A model generated the notes under the pieces. The model was not told the DNA's origin and did not search any database. It was given only the letters and a program-made list of their open reading frames with translations. A stretch of DNA of 64,000 nt from Lentisphaerae bacterium WC36 (GTDB taxonomy: Bacteria > Verrucomicrobiota > Lentisphaeria > Victivallales > SZUA-371). The DNA is taken from positions 1,178,001-1,242,000 of the forward strand of contig CP085689.1 in the NCBI GenBank assembly GCA_020683205.1. Direction: 5' to 3'. Below are positions 47,575 to 57,025 of the stretch, one piece after another. A program made the translations under genes and the position numbers. The number at the start of each line of letters is the position of its first letter. The first letter of the stretch is position 1.

Positions 47575-49026
47575 ATGAAAATTTTTATAAAAAGCAATAA
47601 TGATAGCCAAGCAGTATATGAGCTGTCATCTCCTGTGGTTACTGTTGGTTCAGGGGGAACGAATTCGGTCGTTCTTGAAGCAGATAGTTCTGTAGCAGAA
47701 CTTCATGCTCAGTTTGTAATCAATGGTGAAAAATATATGCTTGTTGATTTAGGTAGTACTGCAGGAACTATTGTGAATGGAAACAAAATGGTTGGGCCTC
47801 ATATTTTAAAAGTGGGTGACCAAATAACATTTGGAAATCAGACCTTTACATATTGTCAAGATGAGCAAAATAGTAAAAAGTCAGTGGTGCAGTTTTCGCC
47901 AGCAGCAGAAAAAAACAGTATTCCAAAATCTGTAAAATTTTCACCTGCAACTGATGAAATAGATTCTAAGCAAACTAATAATAATGTTAAAGAGAATATA
48001 TTCTCTCATAATTCTGGTGTTGTAGATGAAGCTGGTTCTTTAGAAAATGACTTTGGTGAAGAAACTTTTTTTGCGAAGAATAAAGTTGAAAAAACAAAAG
48101 AAAAAAAGAGCTTAAAGAAGAAAATTTTTGATATTATTTTTTATCTATTAGTTTTGATTTTGGCGGGGATTTCAGTGTTCTTTTTTGTTATGATGCAAAA
48201 TAAGCAAAAAAGTAAAACAGTAATTAAGGTGCCAGAGAAAAAAGAATTCTTTTTAAGTTATGAAAAAGTATTGCAAAAAGATAACAATGTTTTTAATTTT
48301 AGACTTACTATAAAAAATAATAAAGCACAAATTATTCTTGATGATCTACTTTCACAACGCAGTTATATTAAAGATTTTAATATTAATAATGAAAGCGTGT
48401 TTTATCTTGATACGTTGAAAGCAAGTATTGAAAAGACAAAATTTCAGAACTTGAAAGAAGATAAAACTCTTAAAAATGAACGTGATAGTCAAATTTTTAA
48501 AGAAATTAAAATTTATGATAATGGCGTTTTGACGAAATATATTGCAACTAATGAATATCCACCAACATCATTTAATGCTGTTGAAAATGCTATTGATGAT
48601 TTTGTGGCTGCATTAGGTTATTCATCGTTACCAAAGTCTCCTGAAGAGTTGCAAGAGGAAGCTAAAAAATTATTTTTGTCTGCTAATGATTTTTTTGGGA
48701 ATTGGCTTGGAGCCCCTGAAAATTTATTGTTAGCAAAATTACGCTATGAGAGAGCAATCGAGTATTTAGACCAATTTGACCCTAAACCTGCAATGTGGGT
48801 AAAGGCAAAAAGAAAGTTGGCTGAATGTACTAAGCTAATTAAACAAAGACAGGAACAATTAACAAAAGACTACAAGCGTGCGCAAGATCTTGAGCAACAT
48901 TCAGATATGCTGAAGGCTGTTGAAGAAAAGATATTATTAACTTCAAAAAATGATGAAAAATATAAAGATTTATTAGAATTAAGAGCTCAACTTGAAGATA
49001 TTATTAGAAAAAAGGGGGGTAAATAG
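47575..49026 (+). CDS. FHA-domain membrane protein of the pilus operon
   Basis: A protein of 483 residues with GAAGGATG upstream. FHA domain at about 22-95 (VTVGSGGTNSVVL, AELHAQFVINGE, LVDLGSTAGTIVNG). A low-complexity cytoplasmic linker (about 100-175) precedes one membrane helix (about 183-205, IIFYLLVLILAGISVFFFVM). The outer part has no known domain; its end is coiled-coil-like. It may bind phosphorylated proteins and link signalling to the pilus machine. It joins the next gene without a gap. Confidence 0.85.
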   Translation: MKIFIKSNNDSQAVYELSSPVVTVGSGGTNSVVLEADSSVAELHAQFVINGEKYMLVDLGSTAGTIVNGNKMVGPHILKVGDQITFGNQTFTYCQDEQNSKKSVVQFSPAAEKNSIPKSVKFSPATDEIDSKQTNNNVKENIFSHNSGVVDEAGSLENDFGEETFFAKNKVEKTKEKKSLKKKIFDIIFYLLVLILAGISVFFFVMMQNKQKSKTVIKVPEKKEFFLSYEKVLQKDNNVFNFRLTIKNNKAQIILDDLLSQRSYIKDFNINNESVFYLDTLKASIEKTKFQNLKEDKTLKNERDSQIFKEIKIYDNGVLTKYIATNEYPPTSFNAVENAIDDFVAALGYSSLPKSPEELQEEAKKLFLSANDFFGNWLGAPENLLLAKLRYERAIEYLDQFDPKPAMWVKAKRKLAECTKLIKQRQEQLTKDYKRAQDLEQHSDMLKAVEEKILLTSKNDEKYKDLLELRAQLEDIIRKKGGK

Positions 49027-50355
49027 ATGTTTGAGAAAATAAATAATGTGGTAAAATATTTTGTTTTATGTTTAATGTTTGTTGTAACATTATGCTTGGT
49101 TGGTTGTGAGAAAAAAGAACCACCAACTACAATTTCATTGAACTCAAAAATTTCTAACGTAAAAGTTATTAGTAATGAAAAAGAATATGATGTTCCTTGT
49201 AAAATAAAGGTAATACCAAATAGAAATTATTTTTTTATTGCAAAGAAAGATGGCTATGATGAAAAATGGTTTCAATTGTCAGTCGCTAAAGGTAAAAATT
49301 TGAAATATGCTATTGAATTGGATAAACGTAAGACTTTAATTTTAATCGATAGTAATCCTAAAGGGGCTGAAGTGTTGTTCAATGATCAGGTGGTTGGAAG
49401 TACTCCTTGTACTATTAAAAATCTCTCAAATGGTGATTATAGTTTATTTTTGAATAAACTTGGCTATAGTCAAAAAAAGGTACAATGGTCAATTACAAAT
49501 GGACGTCCTAAATTAATAAAAGTAGACCTGCAGTCAAATTTTGGTACTTTGAAAATTACTTCAGAACCATCAGGTGCAGTTGTTAAAGCAAATAAGAAAG
49601 TTCTTGGTCGTACTCCATTGAATCAGAGTATTACAAATGGTGTTTATGAACTTACTCTAGAAAAAGCTGGCTATGCACGAGAAAAAATAGCTGTGAGAGT
49701 ACAAGCTGAAAAAACAACTAGTAGAAATATTGAAATGAAATTGTTGCCAGGTAATTTAATTATTACAGCATCAAGGAATGATGCAAAGGCAATTATTAAT
49801 GAAAAAACCTATAATTTGCCATTAACATTGAATGATATTAATTCTGGAACTTATGAAGTTACTGTTACAGCTGATAAAGCTTCTCCACTAACAAAAACAG
49901 TTGAAGTTATGCCAGGGAAAACAACTAGAGAAAAGTTTAAGTTGGAGTCAAATACAGGAAGTATTGACTTATTAGTTACTACTCCTGGCGTGACTGTTTA
50001 TTTAGATGATAAAGAGATTGGTACGGTTAAAGCTAGTGAAGAAGATCCGAGCATTGCTGAAGTTTTTAAAATTAAAGATGTTGCCGAGGGAACTCATGTA
50101 ATAAGATTATTTCATAAATTAGCAAATCCAACTAATCTAAGAGTTAAGGTGCGAGTTAATAAAAATGTTACAACATACACTAAAAAAATTGTGGTTTGGG
50201 TTGCAAATTGTCGTTTGAAGCTTAAAACGGCAGATGAAGTTAAAGTTGGTTATTTACGCGGTCGTGGTGACGATTATATTTTATTTATGCCTGCACCTGG
50301 AATTACTAGAAAAGTTATGATTAGTGATATTCAATCGATAAAAAAATTGGATTAA
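49027..50355 (+). CDS. PEGA-repeat lipoprotein
   Basis: A protein of 442 residues. Lipoprotein signal with lipobox LVGC (about Cys26). At least four PEGA-type repeats follow, for example LILIDSNPKGAEVLFNDQVV, LKITSEPSGAVVKANKKVLG and NTGSIDLLVTTPGVTVYLDD, with the typical G-x-TP (GSTPCTI, GRTPLNQ). PEGA modules are surface beta domains that bind polymers or proteins. The gene starts one base after the stop of the FHA gene. It may anchor the pilus assembly in the outer membrane, which is inference. Confidence 0.88.
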   Translation: MFEKINNVVKYFVLCLMFVVTLCLVGCEKKEPPTTISLNSKISNVKVISNEKEYDVPCKIKVIPNRNYFFIAKKDGYDEKWFQLSVAKGKNLKYAIELDKRKTLILIDSNPKGAEVLFNDQVVGSTPCTIKNLSNGDYSLFLNKLGYSQKKVQWSITNGRPKLIKVDLQSNFGTLKITSEPSGAVVKANKKVLGRTPLNQSITNGVYELTLEKAGYAREKIAVRVQAEKTTSRNIEMKLLPGNLIITASRNDAKAIINEKTYNLPLTLNDINSGTYEVTVTADKASPLTKTVEVMPGKTTREKFKLESNTGSIDLLVTTPGVTVYLDDKEIGTVKASEEDPSIAEVFKIKDVAEGTHVIRLFHKLANPTNLRVKVRVNKNVTTYTKKIVVWVANCRLKLKTADEVKVGYLRGRGDDYILFMPAPGITRKVMISDIQSIKKLD

Positions 50356-50580
50356 TGACGAGTTAGTAGAATTTATTTTTTGTAAAAAGATTTTTGCAGT
50401 TTAAAGTGTAATTTTATGCGAAAATCTTTTTTATTATGATACTGGTTAATTGTAAAATAGCTTATTCATAAGAAAAATTTGCTAATTTTGTAAGATATTT
50501 TTTGCAATTGTAGATATTTTAGTGTATTTTTTAATGTTTTTTAAATAATTAATTACGATATAAATTAAGGGTTTTCCATA

Positions 50581-51390
50581 ATGGATTATAAAGATGTAAA
50601 AGTCCTAGTTATTACTGGATTTGGTTTAAATTGTGAAAAAGAAACTACTGCTGCTTTTGAGAATTGTGGCGCTGAAGTTGCTCAAGTTCATTTAAATGAT
50701 ATTTTAGACGGACAAAGATCTTTGGAAGAATTTCATATTTTAGCTTTTATTGGTGGTTTTTCTTTCGGAGATCATCTTGGTGCTGGTACTGTTTTTGCTA
50801 ACAGAGTTAAATTTAGATTGCGTGAACAATTAGAACAGTTTGTAAAAGCTGGTAAACTGATCATCGGGATCTGCAATGGATTTCAAACGTTAACTCGTTT
50901 AGGTTTAGTTCCTGCGTTAGGTGAAAATTATTTTACACAAGAGGCTGCATTGGATCATAATGATAGCGGTTTATTCCGTGATGACTGGGTTTATTTAAAA
51001 GCAAATAGTGATTCACCTTGTGTATTTACAAAGGATATTGATTTTGTCCATTATCCAATTCGTCACGGTGAGGGTAAATTTGTTGCTCATGAGAGCGAGT
51101 TAGCTGCTATTGAAGCTAATAATCAAGTAGTATTTCGTTACGCAAATAGTGATGAATCTGTGGCAATAGAATTTCCAGCAAATCCAAACGGTTCGTTGAA
51201 TTCAATAGCAGGAATTTGTGATCCAACAGGAAGAATTTTTGGTTTAATGCCTCATCCAGAAGCATTTTTATCACCATATAATAGCCCACACTGGGAAAAA
51301 GACACTCGTGAAGCTAAATTGCCTGCAGAAGGTGCTGGACAGAAGATTTTCCGCAATGCAGTTGAATTTGTTGCAGAAAATTTAATTTAG
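50581..51390 (+). CDS. purQ: Phosphoribosylformylglycinamidine synthase, glutaminase subunit
   Basis: A protein of 269 residues of the PurQ glutaminase family, on the long side. Class I amidotransferase triad: Cys in GICNGFQTL (about 100), His and Glu in MPHPEAF near the C-terminus. FGDHLGAGTVFANR is a PurQ landmark. With PurL it converts FGAR to FGAM in purine synthesis. The frame starts right after an AT-rich gap of 225 bp in which I see no gene. Confidence 0.9.
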   Translation: MDYKDVKVLVITGFGLNCEKETTAAFENCGAEVAQVHLNDILDGQRSLEEFHILAFIGGFSFGDHLGAGTVFANRVKFRLREQLEQFVKAGKLIIGICNGFQTLTRLGLVPALGENYFTQEAALDHNDSGLFRDDWVYLKANSDSPCVFTKDIDFVHYPIRHGEGKFVAHESELAAIEANNQVVFRYANSDESVAIEFPANPNGSLNSIAGICDPTGRIFGLMPHPEAFLSPYNSPHWEKDTREAKLPAEGAGQKIFRNAVEFVAENLI

Positions 51391-51414
51391 TCAATTTAAG
51401 GTTATAATTTCGAG

Positions 51415-51448
51415 AAGTGCCGGCAAAAAAATGTTGTTGGCACTTTTT
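51415..51448 (+). terminator. Rho-independent terminator after purQ
   Basis: Stem AAGTGCCGGCAA / TTGTTGGCACTT (12 bp with G:U pairs) and a T run. It spans the early ATG of the downstream frame, so tyrS must start later. Confidence 0.92.
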
Positions 51449-51470
51449 GTTTAAAATTAGGAAATATAGT

Positions 51471-52763
51471 ATGAAAATTGAAAATGCATACAAAGATTTA
51501 AAGTCACGTGGTTTCATTTACCAAGAAACTGATGCAGAAAAAACTGAGAAGCTTTTGACTAAAGAGCAAGTTACTTTTTATGTGGGTTTTGATCCAACTG
51601 GTGATAGTTTGCATGTTGGTCATTTATTGCCGATTATGGCGATGAGAAGATTACAAATGGCTGGACATAAACCGATTGTATTGGTTGGAGGAGCTACTGC
51701 TTTGGTTGGTGATCCATCGGGAAAAAGTGAAGCGCGCCCAATTATTACTAAGGAAATTGTAGCATACAATGTTGAATGTTTAAAAAAACAATTAAGTAAA
51801 TTCATTTCTGTTGAGGATGCTATTTTTGTAAATAATGCTGACTGGTTAGGAAAATTATCATATATTGATTTTTTGCGTGATGTCGGTTCAAAATTTAGTA
51901 TCAATAAGATGTTGTCTGCGGAATCAGTTAAGATTCGCCTTGAAACGGGTCTGTCATTTTTAGAGTTTAACTATTCATTACTTCAAGCATACGATTTCCA
52001 CGTGTTAAACGGCTTGCATAATTGTAAAATGCAATTTGGAGGTCAAGATCAATGGGGTAATATTATTGCTGGTATTGATTTGGTGCGCAAACTTGATGGT
52101 AATGAAGTGACAGGTACGACATTCCCATTGTTACTTGACAGTAATGGTCAAAAATTCGGAAAAACTGCTGGTGGTGCGGTATGGCTAAACCCCGAGAAAA
52201 CTTCTATTTTTGATTATTATCAATTTTGGAGAAACTGTGAAGATTCTGATGTAGAAAAATTATTAAATTACTTTACATCATTACCTGTTGAAGAAACTAA
52301 ACGTTTAGGAGCATTGGAGGCTCCAGCCATTAACCGTGCAAAAGAGATTTTAGCATATGAAGCAACTAAATTAGCGCATAATGCAGAGGAAGCTCAAAAA
52401 GCATTTTTAGCGGCTGGCAATAAGTTTGGTTTTGCTGATAAAGATGGTAAAATCGAAACAACTAGTGATATTAAAAGTGTGAAAATAATTATTGATAATA
52501 GCGCTGATGAAGATTTACCGACCTATGAATTAGCCACTAACAATGTAGCAGGAGAGGGTATGTGGATTTTAAAGCTATTCGTTGAGGCAGGCTTGGCTAA
52601 TAGTAATGGTGATGCACGACGCTTAGTTAAAGGTGGTGGTGCGTATTTAAATGATCAACGTATTAGTGACGCAAATTTAAATATCACTGCCGATAATTTC
52701 ACTGATAATTCATTGATTTTAAAAGCTGGTAAAAAGAAAGTTAAACGTATTGTTTTAGTTTAA
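51471..52763 (+). CDS. tyrS: Tyrosyl-tRNA synthetase
   Basis: The start is at 51471 (AGGAAATATAGT before ATG), because the longer frame from 51417 lies in a terminator. The protein has 430 residues. HIGH-type motif in PTGDSLHVGHLLP, KMSKS-type motif in KFGKTAGG (about 230), and a C-terminal S4 RNA-binding domain (about 360-425, DARRLVKGGGAYLND). It charges tRNA-Tyr. Confidence 0.95.
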   Translation: MKIENAYKDLKSRGFIYQETDAEKTEKLLTKEQVTFYVGFDPTGDSLHVGHLLPIMAMRRLQMAGHKPIVLVGGATALVGDPSGKSEARPIITKEIVAYNVECLKKQLSKFISVEDAIFVNNADWLGKLSYIDFLRDVGSKFSINKMLSAESVKIRLETGLSFLEFNYSLLQAYDFHVLNGLHNCKMQFGGQDQWGNIIAGIDLVRKLDGNEVTGTTFPLLLDSNGQKFGKTAGGAVWLNPEKTSIFDYYQFWRNCEDSDVEKLLNYFTSLPVEETKRLGALEAPAINRAKEILAYEATKLAHNAEEAQKAFLAAGNKFGFADKDGKIETTSDIKSVKIIIDNSADEDLPTYELATNNVAGEGMWILKLFVEAGLANSNGDARRLVKGGGAYLNDQRISDANLNITADNFTDNSLILKAGKKKVKRIVLV

Positions 52764-52794
52764 TTTTACCACTTTAACATAAAAATATAAAAGG

Positions 52795-52823
52795 CTGCAG
52801 TATTTGTTGTATTGCAGTTTTTT
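52795..52823 (+). terminator. Rho-independent terminator after tyrS
   Basis: CTGCAGTA / TATTGCAG stem, seven-base loop, six-T run. Confidence 0.88.
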
Positions 52824-52865
52824 ATTGTAAATTTATATTAGCAAATTTAACAGGGGGGTATTGTT

Positions 52866-53311
52866 ATGGCTAAAAGCTACTTTACAAGAAAAAAAATTAT
52901 TATTAGTATAGTAATGTTACTGATTTTTCTAACGTTAATGTTTATCAAAACTAAAAATCTAATTATACCATATATATGTAGTGAAAGTGATGAATCTAAA
53001 ACTTTTACATATTGCTATTTGCAAAGCAAGATGAAAACTATGGCGCTATTTGAGCAACTAATCATTTTAAGTAATGGTGATGGCGCTGATAAAGATTATG
53101 GAGTTGTTGTTGATAGGCTTGATGTTGCGGGACGACTTCTCAAGGCTGCGCCTAAGAATAAAATCTTTTTAGCGAACTACTGGACTAGATATTTTTAGAC
53201 ATCCAAATAATAAAACTATATTTTATGTTACTACTAAGCATCAGTATTTAATGAATGACTATAAGTTGTATGTACTGCGTAAAAATGATATAATGCAATA
53301 TAATTTTTAAA
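52866..53311 (+). pseudogene. Frameshifted small membrane-anchored protein
   Basis: The first frame (52866-53198, 110 residues) has one N-terminal membrane helix (IIISIVMLLIFLTLMFI) and ends abruptly. A second frame, open from about 53173, continues sensibly to 53311 with about 45 residues (DIFRHPNNKTIFYVTTKHQY, LMNDYKLYVLRKND). A single shift between 53172 and 53198 would join them. Family unknown. Confidence 0.55.
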
Positions 53312-53347
53312 ATATTATCCCTTAAAAAAGGGTCAAATGGTGATAGA

Positions 53348-53615
53348 ATGTCAAAAGATATTATAAAATAAATTGAGCAAGCTATACATTCTCAAGCAAT
53401 GTCAATTTTAATACTTGAAAATACAGAAGTAAGAGATGCAGTGATTAATTATAAATCATTAGAAACATGGGTTAAAATTAATAATAAAAATTCAACTGTT
53501 AATGACTTAGATGAATTATTTGCTAGAAAAAAAAGCATTAAAAGAAGTACTTGAAAAATATAACACACGCTTAAATCAAATCAAAGTAAAAATCATGAAT
53601 GAATACCAACGATAA
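53348..53615 (+). pseudogene. Decayed small gene
   Basis: From ATG 53348, seven codons lead to a TAA, then an open frame (IEQAIHSQAMSILILENTEV, NYKSLETWVKIN) runs to the poly-A stretch near 53530. A one-base shift there continues as ALKEVLEKYNTRLNQIKVKI to 53615. One nonsense and one frameshift make this a clear relic. Helical, unknown family. Confidence 0.6.
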
Positions 53616-53640
53616 AGCAATAAGACTAAAAAACAAAAAA

Positions 53641-53656
53641 GCCCCAGCAATGGGGC
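53641..53656. terminator. Bidirectional terminator
   Basis: GCCCCA-GCAA-TGGGGC with A run before and an A-rich stretch after. It ends the minus-strand protease gene on one side and the relic on the other. Confidence 0.85.
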
Positions 53657-53666
53657 ATAAAAAATA

Positions 53667-54455
53667 TTAAAATGAGACAATTGCAAATGGAAAATAAGGT
53701 TCACTTTTACTTTTTACTATATATGGAGTTTGAGTTGCCTTCTTTTTTGTTGTTTTTGGTTTTGCTTCATTATGAGCTGTAACGACATTATAATTGTAGT
53801 AATATCTATCTTCTCCTGTTCTCAACATTTTTTGTGTCCATGCTTCAGCACTTTCCAATAAGCTAGAAATATAATGACCTCCAATCACTTCATCATCTCC
53901 AGAGGTTTCTCCAATTGAACTAGAATGTTTAGTTATAATACCATTCGAACATTCATCAATTTTTTTATCATAGTAATATCTACATTCTTGAGAATTTAAA
54001 ACTCTAGGCTTACTATCAGCAAAAGCTCTTGCTTGAAAACTTTCGCAAGATGAAGAAATTTTTTGCCCAGAGATATTGTAAACTTCACGGCAACAATCTA
54101 AAACAATCGTTCGCTTATTAGCGTTAACCCTCAGTTCATCAGCATCTAGTTCATAACCTTGTCTTAGTTCAAGTATATTTTTAGGCGCTGAATATTGATT
54201 TTCTTGTAACATGTATCCATGCCCACTAAAAACAATATATGTGTAATCATATGAAGCAATTTCAGCTACTTTCAACTTTACATCATAACTGGTTGGTTTT
54301 TCTAATCTAATAATTTCAGACTCATACCAATACCCTCCTTGGGGGGATTTTAGAAAAGATTCATAATTATCTAAATCTTTTAGCACTCCCTTGCAATAAC
54401 GATCTTCCCACTCTTCTCCCGGACTGCCAATTAATAAAGCTCGTCTTGTTGTCAT
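53667..54455 (-). CDS. Caspase-like (metacaspase, C14) protease
   Basis: A protein of 262 residues with AAGGAG 8 nt before the ATG. The fold is the caspase/p20 type: start RRALLIGSPGEEW, then YTYIVFSGHGYM with catalytic His79, and RTIVLDCCRE with Cys121 or Cys122 as nucleophile. Caspase-like proteases in bacterial islands are often effectors that cleave proteins after infection is sensed. No sensor domain is attached. The upstream gene (membrane protein) ends two bases before this start, so the two are co-translated and probably act together. The C-terminal 100 residues are less conserved. Confidence 0.85.
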   Translation of the reverse strand: MTTRRALLIGSPGEEWEDRYCKGVLKDLDNYESFLKSPQGGYWYESEIIRLEKPTSYDVKLKVAEIASYDYTYIVFSGHGYMLQENQYSAPKNILELRQGYELDADELRVNANKRTIVLDCCREVYNISGQKISSSCESFQARAFADSKPRVLNSQECRYYYDKKIDECSNGIITKHSSSIGETSGDDEVIGGHYISSLLESAEAWTQKMLRTGEDRYYYNYNVVTAHNEAKPKTTKKKATQTPYIVKSKSEPYFPFAIVSF

Positions 54456-54457
54456 AG

Positions 54458-55378
54458 TTATTCTCCTTGCTCTTCATTTGTTGTTTCTATTGGAATTTTT
54501 TGTACAGATAAATTAGTTGTTGTATTGATTGTAGAATTACTATTTTTTATTTTTTTAGTAGATTCCTTAATATTTTTACTTTCAATTTTTGATATTATAC
54601 TAGGAACAAGTGTTTCACTTATTCCTGCCATAAAAGCCAGTGCATGTATTGCTAAATAATTATCTTTAAATATGCTTAAGAATAATCCAGATTTTATAAC
54701 GATGCCTATAAAAAATCCAGAAAATAATCCTATCAAAATGCGTGAAATACCACTAGCAGTGTGTAATGTTTTATCAGATGTACTATTTACGTTTAATTTA
54801 CCTAAATTAAGTAGAACAAATAAAAAAGCTCCTAAACTTCCACAGCATCCATTTATTAATCCTCTATATACATTTTCACTAAAATATTGTAAAAACAGTG
54901 GTTTAAAAAACAGGCATACTAATCCAATAGCTATAATAGTAACAACAGTTTTAAAGCTGGATATTAGCGTCCAGTACCTTGCAACTTCAATAGATTTATC
55001 CGCTATAAATTGATCAGCTTGTTTTAAAACTTTTAATGCACTTTCATATTGAAAAGAAAATACTCTTGCTAGGGATTCTCCTATTATGCGTTTTGATTGT
55101 ATTAAAACGTCTTTTGGCCATTTTTTTGAAATACGTATTTCTTTTAAAGCAATTTCATTCAATATATGATCTATTTTATCACGGTATTCATTTTTAATTA
55201 TTTCTTTTTCGAATTCACCTGTAGACTCCCAGTCTATATCATATTCATTATCAATGCCAATTACAAACTTGCCTTCATAATGTAAAATTAGGTATGTATC
55301 AACAGTTGTATCTGGAAATTCTTTTTTGTAACCTGACTCTTTCTCATTTTTTCTTAAATTAAATATATTAAACGACAT
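54458..55378 (-). CDS. Membrane protein partner of the caspase-like protease
   Basis: A protein of 306 residues that I do not assign to a family. The first about 130 residues are soluble (TYLILHYEGKFVIGID is beta-rich, then charged helices). Four membrane helices follow at about 140-265 (TVVTIIAIGLVCLFF, RILIGLFSGFFIGIVI, LAIHALAFMAGISETLVP). A charged tail ends the protein. It precedes the caspase gene with a two-base gap. A sensor at the membrane, a pore or a protease target are all possible. No homologue was recognised. Confidence 0.7.
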   Translation of the reverse strand: MSFNIFNLRKNEKESGYKKEFPDTTVDTYLILHYEGKFVIGIDNEYDIDWESTGEFEKEIIKNEYRDKIDHILNEIALKEIRISKKWPKDVLIQSKRIIGESLARVFSFQYESALKVLKQADQFIADKSIEVARYWTLISSFKTVVTIIAIGLVCLFFKPLFLQYFSENVYRGLINGCCGSLGAFLFVLLNLGKLNVNSTSDKTLHTASGISRILIGLFSGFFIGIVIKSGLFLSIFKDNYLAIHALAFMAGISETLVPSIISKIESKNIKESTKKIKNSNSTINTTTNLSVQKIPIETTNEEQGE

Positions 55379-55475
55379 AATCTCGGCTCTTTATTTTACT
55401 TATTGATATTACATATTTAAGATACCAATACTAAATAATATTTTAAATAAATATTTGATTATTTTTAAACTATTT

Positions 55476-56745
55476 TTACTTCAATAATTCCAATAACTTA
55501 AAGCGGTTAATTTGCCAGTTTTCGCTATTCATATCTTTTATGAGATTTTTAACTTCATTAATATCAAAACTACAATTTGCATTTTGCATAGCAGGCAACA
55601 CTTCACAATCTGCTAAGTAGTTTGGAAGCTTACTAAGATGTTTAGCTTTATCCTTTTTACTTGCATGATTCATATAGTGTTTAGTCATGTCGGTTGTCAT
55701 GTGACCTAATACCCCTTGAACGATAGGCAAGGGGATATTACTTAAAGCTGCAACATATGCAAAAGTATGTCTTAAACTATGAATATCTTTTACGCTTGTA
55801 GCTCTAATTCGTCCTGCAACATTAATACTGTGTTCAATTCCACAATCTTCTAATATTTTTTAAAGTCATTAGTGACCCTTTCTGGTCTTTCAGAATATAA
55901 TGCAATTCTGGAAAAACATATTTTGATGATTGATCTAATGCTGTAAGATGATGTGCAAGGGCTGGAACAATTGGCAAACTAATATGATTAACAGTTTTAA
56001 TTTGTTTTGAATCCTGCGAACCGTCGCCAAGCCAACAATTTTCTAAATCAATAATTTTCCATTTAAGATTAGCAATGTGGCCAAGTCGCAACCCTGTAAA
56101 AATACCTGTTAAAATAAGACTATAAATATACGTCCCTTGTGATTTATCTCCCATAAGTTTTAATTCTTCAATACTGTACGCTTCACGGCTAACAGTATTT
56201 TTTTTTCAAAGCATCAATATTGATAAAAGGATTTTCATGACATATTGATTTTGCAATAAAACATTAAAAATCATTTTAAAAGAAGTTAGATACTCATTTG
56301 TAGTATTATTTGAAAGCTTTTTACTTGTATTAGTATTGGTTATTTTTTGTATTTAACTTTAGCAAAACGTCCATTTTTACGCAAGTTAGAGATATACTCA
56401 GCTGCTAGGCTCGATGTTACTTCACTAATGATGGTAATTTAACCTGTAAAGTCTGACCAATGCCCTTTAATTGTTCGCAATCGCTCTTTGCCTGGTTTCT
56501 GTTTTCTAGGGTGATTCAGAAAAGCTTCAAAGGTTTCATTAAACGGAAGATTTTTTTCAACTAAATTTCATAAACTTTGATTGCATTAGATTGTCCTCTA
56601 AGTTCATCAATATATTCTTTAACCCATGCTTTTGCAGCAGCTTCAACAGTCATTCCAGTAGATTTGCGAATACGTTTATTATTGACATACGCATCAAGCC
56701 AATAAACATTATTTCTTTTTTTAATTTCATAATACAGCCCTTTTC
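55476..56745 (-). pseudogene. Decayed tyrosine recombinase (integrase)
   Basis: Several frames on the minus strand together form one integrase. Near 56745-56600, an arm-binding start (YWLDAYVNNKRIRKSTGMT). In 55834-56154, the core with the first catalytic Arg (GIFTGLRLGHI). After a frameshift near 55860, HSLRHTFAYVAA, then LGHMTTDMTKHYMNHA with the last His and Tyr. Stops and shifts also break the middle (56155-56590). It is no longer functional. It marks a former element and lies beside the tRNA fragment at 56912. Confidence 0.85.
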
Positions 56746-56911
56746 TTTAAATGGTCACAGATGGACACATTTTTTGACACAAATTTACCAATTAGACACT
56801 TTGGTCACAAATACGGACACTCCATGCAATAATTAATTTACATAAAATTAAGTAAAAAGCAACTAGAATTTTAATTTTGAGGGTAAAAAGAGAAAAAATA
56901 AGCAAAAAAAA

Positions 56912-56943
56912 TGGTGGGCGTAGAGGGACTCTGATTTGTGCGG
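56912..56943 (-). other. tRNA 3' end fragment, probable attachment-site scar
   Basis: Read on the minus strand it ends AGAGTCCCTCTACGCCCACCA: half of a T arm, the 3' acceptor strand and CCA of a tRNA, without the rest of the gene. Such fragments arise when an element inserts into a tRNA gene. Its orientation places the inserted DNA to its right. The intact tRNA (5' acceptor GGGCGTA) is not in the window. Confidence 0.65.
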
Positions 56944-57025
56944 TTTGAGCTCAAAAATGGTGTTAAAATGTCTGATTTTTGCTACTTTTTGGAAAAATTG
57001 TGACAAAATTCAGACATTAGATTTT

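Noticed and set aside
50356-50580. Purine riboswitch before purQ
   Set aside because: No conserved purine-aptamer core could be seen in the AT-rich leader.
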